A stretch of DNA of 64,000 nucleotides from Methanomicrobiales archaeon HGW-Methanomicrobiales-2 (GCA_002839645.1 PGYL01000008.1:1-64000), one strand, 5' to 3'. Shown: positions 13,009-22,379, numbered from the stretch's first letter. The notes: generated by a model from the letters alone, not told the origin. Numbers and translations are program-made.

Positions 13009-14235
13009 AAGGAGACCCCGGCCTTTAGGCCGGGGAGAAATTGCCCTGTCACCTCCGATATATCTTTCTCCTAACCTAATCAGTATATGAATGTGATTAG
13101 GACAATCACGTTCAAACTTCAGTTGCCCGATGGCGGGTCCACGGCTCTCCTCGATACGATGAGGGCCTATTCCACGGCGTTCTCTGCTTCCGCCCAATGG
13201 GGGTATGAGAACCGTACGTGGAACAAGGTGGAGAACCACAAGGCAACCTACAAGGCTGTTCGTGATACTGTTCCTGATCTTCCGTCCTCTCTGGTGCAGG
13301 GTGCGCGAGACTGTGCGTGTGAAGCCCTGAAAGCCACCAAGTGTAAGAGTTTGCCGGAACGGAAACCACTCGCCGCTATGCGGTACAACCAGCGGGTCAT
13401 CACGGTGAACCTGATCCATGGTATCGCTACGATTGCATCGGTAAAAGGACGAATCAAAGTAGTATTCCCGATCTCGGAGTACCATCGCCAGTACCTTTCC
13501 TGGACCGTCACTTCTTCGACCATCTCGTATGATCGAGGGAAGAGAGTGTTCTATCTCCATATCTCGATGGAGCATCCTGATGTCGAACCGGTACAGGAGG
13601 TCAGAGTGCTTGGTATCGACCGAGGAATCGTGAACGTCGCGGTCTGCTCCGATAACTCCTTTTTCAACTCCAGGCGCGTCAAGAATGCGCGAGCAAAGTA
13701 TGCTCATCTTCGCGCGGAGTTGCAGTCCAAAGGCACCCGGTCGGCAACGCGGAAACTCCGCACGATGTCTCGCCGGGAAAGACGGTTTGTGACTGACACC
13801 AACCATTGTATCGCGAAGCAGATTGTCAATTCTGATTACACGGTCTTTGCTCTGGAAGATTTGAGCAAGATCCGGGTCCAGAAGCGGCGTAGCAGGTCGT
13901 TCAACCGGAAGTTGAACAACTGGGCATTTCACGAACTGGAGCAGTTCCTCCGGTACAAGGCCGAGGCACTCGGAAAGCAAATTCTCCTGGTGGATGCCCG
14001 GTACACCTCGCAGAAGTGCTCGGTGTGCGGGCATACCTACAAGGGAAACCGGGAAGGCTCGTCGTTCCAATGCCGAAAGTGCGGATTCCAACTCCATGCT
14101 GACCTCAATGCTGCTCGTAACATTGCTCAAGCAGGTATATCTTGCCTGAGTAGGCTGCCTGTCAACCAGCCGAATGTAGCGTGTCTCTGACATAGCTACA
14201 AGCCCTGCCCTTCAGGGCGGGGTAGTTGACCCGTT
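13009..14235. mobile_element. IS200/IS605-superfamily (IS1341-type, TnpB-only) element
   Basis: TnpB ORF flanked by matching 8-bp-stem/4-nt-loop hairpins: left CCCCGGCC-TTTA-GGCCGGGG (13016-13035), right CCCTGCCC-TTCA-GGGCGGGG (14203-14222, one G.U); no tnpA; exact ends not defined. Confidence 0.75.
13087..14190 (+). CDS. tnpB: RNA-guided endonuclease TnpB family protein (OrfB)
   Basis: RuvC-like GIDRG, ALEDLSKIR, DLNAARNIA; zinc ribbon CSVCGHTYKGNREGSSFQCRKCGFQLHADLNAARN. Confidence 0.93.
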   Translation: MNVIRTITFKLQLPDGGSTALLDTMRAYSTAFSASAQWGYENRTWNKVENHKATYKAVRDTVPDLPSSLVQGARDCACEALKATKCKSLPERKPLAAMRYNQRVITVNLIHGIATIASVKGRIKVVFPISEYHRQYLSWTVTSSTISYDRGKRVFYLHISMEHPDVEPVQEVRVLGIDRGIVNVAVCSDNSFFNSRRVKNARAKYAHLRAELQSKGTRSATRKLRTMSRRERRFVTDTNHCIAKQIVNSDYTVFALEDLSKIRVQKRRSRSFNRKLNNWAFHELEQFLRYKAEALGKQILLVDARYTSQKCSVCGHTYKGNREGSSFQCRKCGFQLHADLNAARNIAQAGISCLSRLPVNQPNVACL

Positions 14236-14845
14236 CTGTTAAGATTTTTGGGAGATGAGTGATAAAGGTATTTGACAACGCGCGGAGTGTGAAATTGTGG
14301 CGCTCGCATGGATCTCGTTTGTCTATAGGACTGCAGCCCTCATGCGCCGGGAAGCTTGGGTCTCTCCCCCCCCACCGCCCGCGCCTGAGGGCGCTCCTCA
14401 CTCGCGCCTTCGGTGCTCAAACTCCTGCCCTTCGGCCAGTCGTTCCCCCGCGAGGGGGGCGGGCAGTAGTTGCGATAGGCCCTGCTGGGGAGCGGCAAGG
14501 CCCCCGGCTGGGCCGAACCGGCCGGAGGTGCTGGTGGGATCAGCCTGGTTTTTCAGGTGCTGAAACTCTGCAAACCGAGTTCTCGATATGTAGATCAGAT
14601 CCCAGGCGATGACATCCCGGACGTCCGACCTAGAAAGATCCAAGTTGCCGAGGAAATCTCGGCTGGCCGAGGGCTATCTCTACCTGCCGCTCCCAGGAGC
14701 CTTCCCTCGCAGAGGGTCGGTGCAGGAAGAGACACTGGAGGAGATCCGGATGCAGGTTGTCGAATTTTTGTGATCAGAAGAAGGCAAGAGATTACTTCGA
14801 GGTAACTTGGAATACTGAGTAAATGGGGTATTGACTCTCTGTAAT

Positions 14846-15568
14846 CTACTGCATGCCTGACGAATTCTCTATGCCAACTCTATAGCGAGGATCAAAAAAT
14901 TTTGGAGTCTCATCCCAAAATGGGTTTAGTCCATAACAACTGATCAATGTGGATAATAATGAAGTTCGTAAATGTTTTAAAATTGAAATTATTTCATGTA
15001 GTTTATCTTTCGAAAATCGACTTGTTGCTCCATTATGGATTACTTGGTGCCTTTCTTTGAACAATTTAATCAAACTACTCCAATTTTCTTGAGATTTTTT
15101 AACGTTTGAATCTAGCATTTTGTCTAATTCGATATCAAAAAACGCTTTATATGCACTCTTTGCCCCTTTTCTTTCATTCAATCTTTGGAAACTCAAACGA
15201 GGTATGTCTCCGCCAAAGAGCGTCTTATCTAGACTATCCGTTTCAGGATCTAGACTGCCGCGCTCGTATACATAATAATTCTTTAAATATTCGTCAAATA
15301 TGCCAATATTATCGAGATAGTTTTTAATTTTCTCCCTAGTTTTCATATGATCGTGATTATCCAAGGTAGCAATCATGACATAGGGTTGATGGTAAAACCA
15401 CAGTTCTTTGGATGATCTAAAGGTATCACGTAAGAGAACTTCTGTAACTGATACTATCAAAATGACTGCCTCGTCGAGGTAATCGAGGTCTATTAGTTTT
15501 TCAATCCTATCAATATGACCGTCAAAAACGTCCGAGATTTTTTGGAGTTCTTCTCCCTTTAGTGCCAT
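14846..15568 (-). CDS. Hypothetical protein, putative HEPN-like domain
   Basis: 240 aa AT-rich ORF; all-helical-looking with KERHQVIHNGA = Rx4H HEPN-like motif. Confidence 0.5.
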   Translation of the reverse strand: MALKGEELQKISDVFDGHIDRIEKLIDLDYLDEAVILIVSVTEVLLRDTFRSSKELWFYHQPYVMIATLDNHDHMKTREKIKNYLDNIGIFDEYLKNYYVYERGSLDPETDSLDKTLFGGDIPRLSFQRLNERKGAKSAYKAFFDIELDKMLDSNVKKSQENWSSLIKLFKERHQVIHNGATSRFSKDKLHEIISILKHLRTSLLSTLISCYGLNPFWDETPKFFDPRYRVGIENSSGMQ

Positions 15569-15589
15569 TTTATCGCCTTATCGCCTTTT

Positions 15590-16533
15590 CGTAGCGGGAT
15601 TCCCCTAGACCAACAAGGATAGTTGCGGGGAGAAGAGGAAAAGGGTTGCGGAACGAGATGGCTTTGTATTGGAGGTCATCCCATAACCCTCCAGATCATG
15701 ATGGCACGTGTCAGGTGGATCAATCCGAGGAATGAGTGCTCATAGCGTTCATATCGAGGAACAATCTTCTTGAATGCCTCGATCCAGCTGAAGAACCGTT
15801 CAATCGCCCCTCTTTCTTTGTACAGTATCAGATCGAACCAGCGCGGTCTTCCCCGCTTCGGGTGTAACCGGGATCTCGGGTTGGTCGGGATATTGCTCTT
15901 GATCCTTCGTTTCCAGTTGTACTAGCGGATCATCTGGGCATCGTAGGCTGCATCCGCCGAGATGATTGAGGGATGAACCTGCATCTCCGGAATCGTAAAC
16001 GCTTCAACGGTTGGTTCATAAAGTTGGGAATCATGGATATTTGCCGGGAAGATGGTGCAGACAAGAGGAAGACCGTTTCGATCGACCAGAGCGCTCAGCT
16101 TGTTCCCTTTTACTTTCTTATAGCCATCATAACCAGTCGATCCCCTTTTTTAGCCGGGATATCCTTGGTATCGGTGGAACAGTGGGTGAGATCGATTTTC
16201 CGGATCTCATATCCCGATCGAAGAAGGTCGAGGAAAATGTCCTGATAGATACTATGTTCGGCAAGATAGAGGTGAAACCGATGTACCGTCGATTTCGTGC
16301 CGTATTGCCGAGGGACGTCGCTCCAGATACAACTGGTGGTCAGGGCATACAGAATCCCGTTGAACATCGCCCGATGGTCGGTTCGGGGTCGCGCGACATG
16401 AGGTTTCTGAGGAGGGAGATGCGGCTCAATGATTGCCCAGAGATCGTCATCGGTTTCCCGGAATGCCATACATCTCGGGTTTTATTCAAGACCTCATATA
16501 ATTGTGGGACGATCTCTTAAAGGAGAATCCAAA
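15590..16533. mobile_element. Decayed IS5-like insertion sequence (approximate limits)
   Basis: Transposase pseudogene flanked by short imperfect inverted repeats (GCGGGATTCCCCT near 15593; AGGAGAATCCAAAG near 16516). Confidence 0.5.
15670..16469 (-). pseudogene. IS5-family-like transposase, decayed (frameshift plus in-frame TAG)
   Basis: N-terminal MAFRETDDDLWAIIEPHLPPQKPHVARPRTDHRAMFNGILYALTTSCIWSDVP; reverse-complement reading continues KGNKLSALVDRNGLPLVCTIFPANIHDSQLYEP...ISADAAYDAQMIR*YNWKRRIKSNIPTNPR...YKERGAIERFFSWIEAFKKIVPRYERYEHSFLGLIHL. Confidence 0.85.
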
Positions 16534-16763
16534 GGGGGGACCGTTCACGATGAATAAACGTTTCTGAGTGCGAATTGAGGATTGGTGATATGAGGGATTC
16601 ACTTGTATCCTGTCATCGTTATGTATCATACCTTATTTTTACCGTCGATATTGTGAAGTAGAACGGTTAAAATTGCAAATGGATATGCTTTTAGTATATG
16701 CCGTTGACGTGCCCATATAAGGATTATATTAAATTCATTTAGGAGTTAGGGAGGCTATGCTCA

Positions 16764-18056
16764 ATGGGAATTGGTGATATATTCAAAATTTCTGATATTA
16801 AAAACGAAAATGAAAAGTTAAAGAAAGAAATTGAGGAGTTAAAATCGTATTTTAATCAGTTTCAGGGAATGGATCCTATTCAACTCAACAATGCAATTAA
16901 TAAATTAAAAACTGATATCCAAAATCTAGAACTAAATAAGCAGAAAAGCCAGAACGAAATTAACCAAGTTGAACAGGAATTAAACAAACTTAGAATGCAA
17001 ATTGTTTCGTCTGATGAAGAAATAACGCTTGAATCTTTTGCTTTATACAAACCACATTTCGCTTTTCACAATAGTCATGAATACAAACTTAAACTCGATG
17101 AAATCAGAGAAAAACAAAAAGAAATGATTAAAACTGACCGCGCCGCATCTTGTCCAACAGAATGGACCGTAAATAATAGTAAAAGTGAAGGTAAAAAGTT
17201 TGTAAAATCATTAAAAAAATTACTGTTAAGATCTTTCAATAATGAATGTGATTATTGCGTTGACCATGTAAAATTTAGTAATATTGACCAAAGCGAAAAA
17301 AGAATGAGCACTTCATTTGACACTATTAATAAACTGGGTGAAATAACGCAGATCTCTTTATCGCATGAATATAAAAAATTAAAATTTGATGAGCTTCATC
17401 TCGCATATGAATACCAACTGAAGAAACAGGAAGAAAAAGAAGAACAAGCACGACTAAGAGAGGAAATCAGAGAACAACAAAAATTAGAAAAGGAAATAAA
17501 ATTAGCCAGAGAAAAAATCGCAAAAGAAAAGAAGCATTATGCACAAGTTATTGCGGAAATTACACAAAGAATCTCAGATTCTACTGATGAACAAGAGTTA
17601 ATCGATTTAAATTCAAAATTGGAAAAATTACAAAAAGAAAGGTTAGCTTTAGATGAGGAAGAGAAACTCGTAGATTATCGAGAGAAAAATGCTAAAGCAG
17701 GTTATATTTATATCATTTCGAACATCGGTGCATTTGGCAAAAATGTATTTAAGATAGGTATGACTCGCAGGTTAGATCCTTATGAAAGAGTATATGAGCT
17801 AGGTGATTCTTCTGTACCATTTCCATTTGATACTCATGCAATGATTTTCTCTGATAATGCTCCAGCTCTAGAGGCTATAATTCATCAGCATTTTCATAAA
17901 AATAGGTTGAATAAAATCAATAATCGACGAGAATTTTTTGTTGCCGATGTCAATGAGCTTGAAAAAGTAATTAGGGAAAACTATGATAAGGTTATTGATT
18001 TCGTAAAAGAATCACCTGCAGAACAATATCGAGAAAGTCTCTTAACTCGAGATTAA
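16764..18056 (+). CDS. Coiled-coil protein with DUF4041-like region and C-terminal T5orf172/GIY-YIG-type nuclease-like domain
   Basis: Long coiled coil, then GYIYIISN...FKIGMTRRLDPYERVYELGDSSVPFPFDTHAMIFSDNAPALEAIIHQHFHKNRLNKINNRREFF, typical of phage T5orf172/MUG113 proteins. Confidence 0.7.
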   Translation: MGIGDIFKISDIKNENEKLKKEIEELKSYFNQFQGMDPIQLNNAINKLKTDIQNLELNKQKSQNEINQVEQELNKLRMQIVSSDEEITLESFALYKPHFAFHNSHEYKLKLDEIREKQKEMIKTDRAASCPTEWTVNNSKSEGKKFVKSLKKLLLRSFNNECDYCVDHVKFSNIDQSEKRMSTSFDTINKLGEITQISLSHEYKKLKFDELHLAYEYQLKKQEEKEEQARLREEIREQQKLEKEIKLAREKIAKEKKHYAQVIAEITQRISDSTDEQELIDLNSKLEKLQKERLALDEEEKLVDYREKNAKAGYIYIISNIGAFGKNVFKIGMTRRLDPYERVYELGDSSVPFPFDTHAMIFSDNAPALEAIIHQHFHKNRLNKINNRREFFVADVNELEKVIRENYDKVIDFVKESPAEQYRESLLTRD

Positions 18057-18069
18057 AATATACTTTCTA

Positions 18070-18288
18070 TTGACGATGAGAGGGAGCTGGCTGAATATTG
18101 CCGAGATTGAACTCAGTGCTCTGACACGCCAGTGCGTGAAGCGAAGAATCCCGACCATCGGAGCACTCCGGACGGAAACAGATACATGGAAACGGCAACG
18201 CAACCAGGCACAGAGGGGTGTCGACTGGCAGTTCACTGCTGAAGATGCAAGAGTGGAACTCAAGTGGCTCTACCCGATGATCTTATAG
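18070..18288 (+). pseudogene. IS630-family transposase C-terminal remnant
   Basis: GSWLNIAEIELSALTRQCVKRRI...WKRQRNQAQRGVDWQFTAEDARVELKWLYP resembles the C-terminus of IS630-type DDE transposases; no N-terminal part upstream. Confidence 0.65.
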
Positions 18289-18520
18289 ATTAAAGCTAGC
18301 GCTGACATACGGTCGGCCTGAATTCAAAGTTCATTCGAACGACGATATCTGGTTTTATCCGTCATGTAAACCGAAGTCCCACGGCCATGACTCTGACAGT
18401 CACTCCCGGATATGATGATTGACCTGATAGTTTCCTTTTCTCTCACGACTGTACCTGCTTCCCCGGCTCCCGGTGTACTATAGGGCTGTAGATGGACGCT
18501 CGAACCGTCACCGCCAAATG

Positions 18521-19231
18521 TTACGTCAAAGTAGGGAGGTGAGTCTTCATTTCGCTGCTTCCTTCAATGAATTCTAAAAATTCCAATCCAAACGCAGATA
18601 TCTCCACAATTTCATATGCCCCTGTGCTTAACCGACCCATACCATCATCACTGAGAAGAGACTTTGATATCAGATCTTGATTGTAAAATTTCAGCAAAGC
18701 GTAGTCCAGACCTAGACATGTAGCAGCCCAGGCACTTCGGATTTTTTCTAGAACTTCCGGTGATTGCTCACCTTGATTTGTTTCTTTCAGTTCTTTTCGC
18801 AGATTTCGGTAATAACTGAGAACCCGAATTTGATCCTCATTAATCCGTAAGGCTAAATCCAAGAAGGTCTCTTTGAAGTCGGAAGTATAGGGGCATACAG
18901 CTTCATTGATCAGTATTTTTTGAAATCGCTTTATTTTATCTTCTGATTTTGTAGTAATGACTCTTTGAAGGATGGAGTAAAACAAATCATTGTAATCCTC
19001 GCATTTGATGTATTCTTTGTCGATGCATGCAGGATCGACCGATTTTAAAAATGCCTCAAATCCTAATACGAAGTAGTTGATACGCTTTTGAATAATCCGC
19101 TCTCGACATTCAATTACTTCCCTCACCATCGGACCAACGCCAGGGGCTAGGTTCAGGAGCATGTTTCTTGTTGTGACTGCAATCTCATCGCCGATTATGT
19201 CAATCTCTTTGTTGTCCATGTTAATTCCCAT
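18521..19231 (-). CDS. Hypothetical protein, first-listed partner of the putative two-gene cassette
   Basis: 236 aa ORF, AT-rich, 10 bp from the next co-oriented ORF. Confidence 0.6.
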   Translation of the reverse strand: MGINMDNKEIDIIGDEIAVTTRNMLLNLAPGVGPMVREVIECRERIIQKRINYFVLGFEAFLKSVDPACIDKEYIKCEDYNDLFYSILQRVITTKSEDKIKRFQKILINEAVCPYTSDFKETFLDLALRINEDQIRVLSYYRNLRKELKETNQGEQSPEVLEKIRSAWAATCLGLDYALLKFYNQDLISKSLLSDDGMGRLSTGAYEIVEISAFGLEFLEFIEGSSEMKTHLPTLT

Positions 19232-19240
19232 ATCTGTCTG

Positions 19241-19861
19241 CTAATTGATGTTAAACTCTTCCAGGATTTGTTTAATGAATTTTCTGTTTCTTGTTGGATT
19301 GTTTATCTGATTTGAAACAAATCCACGGCCACTAGATAGTGTTTCGGTAAGTGATTCCTCATCACCGTGATTACAGTGGAATTGATAAATGTACTTTTTA
19401 CGCAATTGAGGCATGTTCTTAAACTCTGAATAGTTACAGATCTCTCGCTTCCAAGAGTACAAACCTACTCCTCCCCGATAACCATGACCAAAGATCCACA
19501 GGCTTTCGGCCAAGGGTTTTCTCACAACATCTCTAAACTGTTCTATTGTGGTGCAGTGATAGACAGCATAAGGAGTGATCGGTGATGTTTTCCTAAAATG
19601 GTTTATCAATAAACCTATGCCACTCCCGTACATAGACATGCCTGCAACGTCAGAATGAACGATTACTATGGCATCGTGTCCTAGATGCGGCATGTATGAA
19701 CTATACCGTTTGGCAATTTCTTTGCTATATATGTTGTAAAGGAAATCCCAAATTAGGATGTAGTGGACGTAGTCTCGGATAAGATATAAAATAGAGAAAT
19801 GTTCCTTGAGCTCTTGGCGCGCCCAGACCCCATAGACGGACACCCCCCGACCAAGCACCAC
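19241..19861 (-). CDS. Hypothetical protein with possible His-Cys (caspase/CHAT-like) dyad
   Basis: 206 aa; hydrophobic strand-like DAIVIVHS, LWIFGHG (H126) and YIYQFHCN (C163); GTG start uncertain, frame open upstream. Confidence 0.5.
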   Translation of the reverse strand: MVLGRGVSVYGVWARQELKEHFSILYLIRDYVHYILIWDFLYNIYSKEIAKRYSSYMPHLGHDAIVIVHSDVAGMSMYGSGIGLLINHFRKTSPITPYAVYHCTTIEQFRDVVRKPLAESLWIFGHGYRGGVGLYSWKREICNYSEFKNMPQLRKKYIYQFHCNHGDEESLTETLSSGRGFVSNQINNPTRNRKFIKQILEEFNIN

Positions 19862-20096
19862 AACGCTGACCGCCGAGATCCATGTTGGGTCGGGGAGGCA
19901 GTACGCCCGAGGGCTATTGCGATCCCGGGAGGCTGACTGCCGTGACGAGGACGGAAAGCCGGATTCTTATAAGTGGCCAGGAACCCGGAGAGCGCGCCCA
20001 TCAACACTCAACCTCCGCCCCGACCCCATACCCCTCCCCACCACAGCAAATGAAACTGTTAACCCCCCAGACCCCCCACATACAGGGCATTCAGCC

Positions 20097-20999
20097 ATGA
20101 TCACCTTCCTCTCGGGCGGAACCGGAGTACCTGCGCTCATCCGGGGCGCCCGGCAGATCCTCTACGACAGCGAGATCGCCGTGGTCGCGAATACCGCTGA
20201 GGATCTCTGGGTCTCGGGGAGCCACTGTGCGCCGGATATCGACACCGCCATCTTCCTCTTTTCCGGCATCCTCGATCCCGGCCGGTGGTGGGGGATCAAG
20301 GGGGATACCTACGCCACCCACAACTACCTCCCGAAGGTGGCGGGCGGCGAACCCTTCGTGATCGGCGACCGTGCCCGGGCCGTCCAGATCGCACGGGCGG
20401 CGCTCCTCAAGAAGGGATGGACCCTGACGGAGGCGGTGCAGGCGCAGTGCCGCTCACTCAACATCGGGGCGACCGTCCTCCCGGTGACCGACGGGGATTC
20501 CGCCCTCTTCGTCGATACCGGCACCGAACGGCTGCCGCTCTTTACCTACTGGATGGCCGCCGACGCCGGGACGGAAGTGCGGGAACTCGTCAGGCCCGAG
20601 CCCCCGGCAGTGACGGACGAGGTCCGGGCGGCGATCGAGGCAAGCGACGCCGTGGTGATCGGTGCCGGAAACCCCGCCCGGAGCATCCTCCCCATCCTCG
20701 ACTGCGCCGGCATGCGCAGCCTCCTCCGCGATACGTTCGTGGTGGCGGTCTCGCCGTTCCGGGGCGGCAGTCCGCCGGACCCAAAGGATGCCGCCCTCAT
20801 GTATGCCATCGGCGAAACCCCGACCTCCCCGGCGGTCTTCCGGCTTTATGAGGACATCGTCGATGTCTTCGTCCAGGACCTCCACGACCCCGACGAGGTC
20901 CCCGGGTCACTCCGTCTTGAGACTCGTCTCCTGCATACCCGGCAGGCCGAATCGCTCGCCTGGGACATCATGGCGGTCATACGGCACGCGGTTTCGTAA
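20097..20999 (+). CDS. cofD: 2-phospho-L-lactate transferase-like (CofD family), copy 1
   Basis: [22 protein letters not shown]...VVANTAEDLWVSGSHCAPDIDTAIFLFSGILDPGRWWGIKGDT. Confidence 0.88.
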   Translation: MITFLSGGTGVPALIRGARQILYDSEIAVVANTAEDLWVSGSHCAPDIDTAIFLFSGILDPGRWWGIKGDTYATHNYLPKVAGGEPFVIGDRARAVQIARAALLKKGWTLTEAVQAQCRSLNIGATVLPVTDGDSALFVDTGTERLPLFTYWMAADAGTEVRELVRPEPPAVTDEVRAAIEASDAVVIGAGNPARSILPILDCAGMRSLLRDTFVVAVSPFRGGSPPDPKDAALMYAIGETPTSPAVFRLYEDIVDVFVQDLHDPDEVPGSLRLETRLLHTRQAESLAWDIMAVIRHAVS

Positions 21000-21071
21000 A
21001 CCGGGATGATTGTACTTCGCGGCTTAATTGACAAATTACATATACGGTTGCATTTGATACGCTAATTATTC

Positions 21072-21974
21072 ATGATAACTTTCCTCTCGGGCGGGACCGG
21101 AACCCCGAAGCTCCTCCGCGGCATGCAGGAACTGCTGGATGAGCGGGATATTGCGGTCATCGTCAACACGGCCGAGGACACGTGGCTTTCCGGCAACCAC
21201 CTCTCCCCTGACCTCGATACGGTCATGTACCTCTTTGCAGGCATCCTCGACACCGGCCGGTGGTGGGGGATCCGCGACGACACCTACATCACCCACGACC
21301 TCCTCGCGCGACTCGGCGTCGAGGAGTACATCGCCGTCGGGGACCAGGACCGGGCGATCCACGTTGCGCGAGGAGAGATGCTTCGGGGCGGCATGCGCCT
21401 CACCGAGGCGACTGCAATGCTCTGCAGGAGTCTGGCCGTCCGGGCGACCGTCCTCCCGATGACCGACTCCCCCGTGACGACCTACGTCCGCACCGACCAG
21501 GGAGAGATACACTTCCAGGAGTACTGGGTGAAGCACCGCGGGGACCTGGCGATCGACGGCGTGACCCGGCGGTTCCCGGAGCCGCCGGTCGCGACCGGCG
21601 AGGTTATCCGGGCGATCGAGGCGAGCGACGCCGTGGTGATCGGGCCGAGCAACCCGGTCACGAGCATATCGCCGATCCTCGAGTGCGCCGGGGTGAGGGA
21701 GGCGCTCCGCCACCAGAACGTCATCGCGGTCAGCCCCTTCATCGGCGATGCTCCGGTCAGCGGCCCGGCAGCGGCCCTGATGCGGGCCTTCGGCAAAGAA
21801 CCCTCATCGGCAGGAACCTGCGGTCTCTACGAGGACTTTGTGGACGTATTCATCCAGGACGTCCGGGACCCGGTCGGGATCGAGGGGGCTCTCCGCCTCG
21901 ACACCCTCATGGTCAACCGGGGCAAGAGCCTGGACCTCGCCAAAAACATACTGACACTGATATACCGGTGTTAA
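21072..21974 (+). CDS. cofD: 2-phospho-L-lactate transferase (CofD family), copy 2
   Basis: [21 protein letters not shown]...[48 protein letters not shown]. Confidence 0.92.
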   Translation: MITFLSGGTGTPKLLRGMQELLDERDIAVIVNTAEDTWLSGNHLSPDLDTVMYLFAGILDTGRWWGIRDDTYITHDLLARLGVEEYIAVGDQDRAIHVARGEMLRGGMRLTEATAMLCRSLAVRATVLPMTDSPVTTYVRTDQGEIHFQEYWVKHRGDLAIDGVTRRFPEPPVATGEVIRAIEASDAVVIGPSNPVTSISPILECAGVREALRHQNVIAVSPFIGDAPVSGPAAALMRAFGKEPSSAGTCGLYEDFVDVFIQDVRDPVGIEGALRLDTLMVNRGKSLDLAKNILTLIYRC

Positions 21975-21980
21975 CAACCT

Positions 21981-22379
21981 TCACTCTTTCTTCTGCTTCT
22001 CCCGGTAATCCTCTATTGCCGCGTGGAGCGCGTCCGCCGCCAGGTTCGAGCAGTGCATCTTTTTGGGCGGCAGCCCCTCAAGTTCGGTCGCCACGTCGTC
22101 GCGGGTGATCTTCATCGCCTCCTCAAGCGTCTTTCCTTTCGCGAGGTCGGTCACCATGCTGCTCGTGGCGATCGCCGATCCGCACCCGAACGTCCGGAAC
22201 CGGATATCCTCGATGACGTTCTCTTTGACCCTGATGAAGATCTCCATGAGGTCGCCGCAGACGGGGTTGCCGACCTTGCCGTAGCCGTCGGGGTTCTCGA
22301 TCACCCCGACGTTGTGCGGGTTCATGAAGTGCTCCATTACCTTCTGACTGTATCCGATCTGTTCCGCCAATCTCTTCAC
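21981..22379 (-). CDS. Fe-S cluster scaffold IscU/NifU-like
   Basis: YSQKVMEHFMNPHNVGVIENPDGYGKVGNPVCGDLMEIFIRV...FRTFGCGSAIATSSMVTDLAKGKTLEEA...KMHCSNLAADAL. Confidence 0.95.
   Translation of the reverse strand: MKRLAEQIGYSQKVMEHFMNPHNVGVIENPDGYGKVGNPVCGDLMEIFIRVKENVIEDIRFRTFGCGSAIATSSMVTDLAKGKTLEEAMKITRDDVATELEGLPPKKMHCSNLAADALHAAIEDYREKQKKE

Noticed and set aside
12994-14193. 399-aa reverse ORF opposite tnpB
   Set aside because: Mirror ORF; the forward frame has the complete TnpB motif set
16009-16520. Forward ORF of 169 aa over the IS5-like element
   Set aside because: Antisense to the transposase pseudogene; not protein-like
13005-19900. Prophage or integrated plasmid
   Set aside because: No integrase, capsid, terminase, tail or replication genes in the island; only IS-type mobility genes
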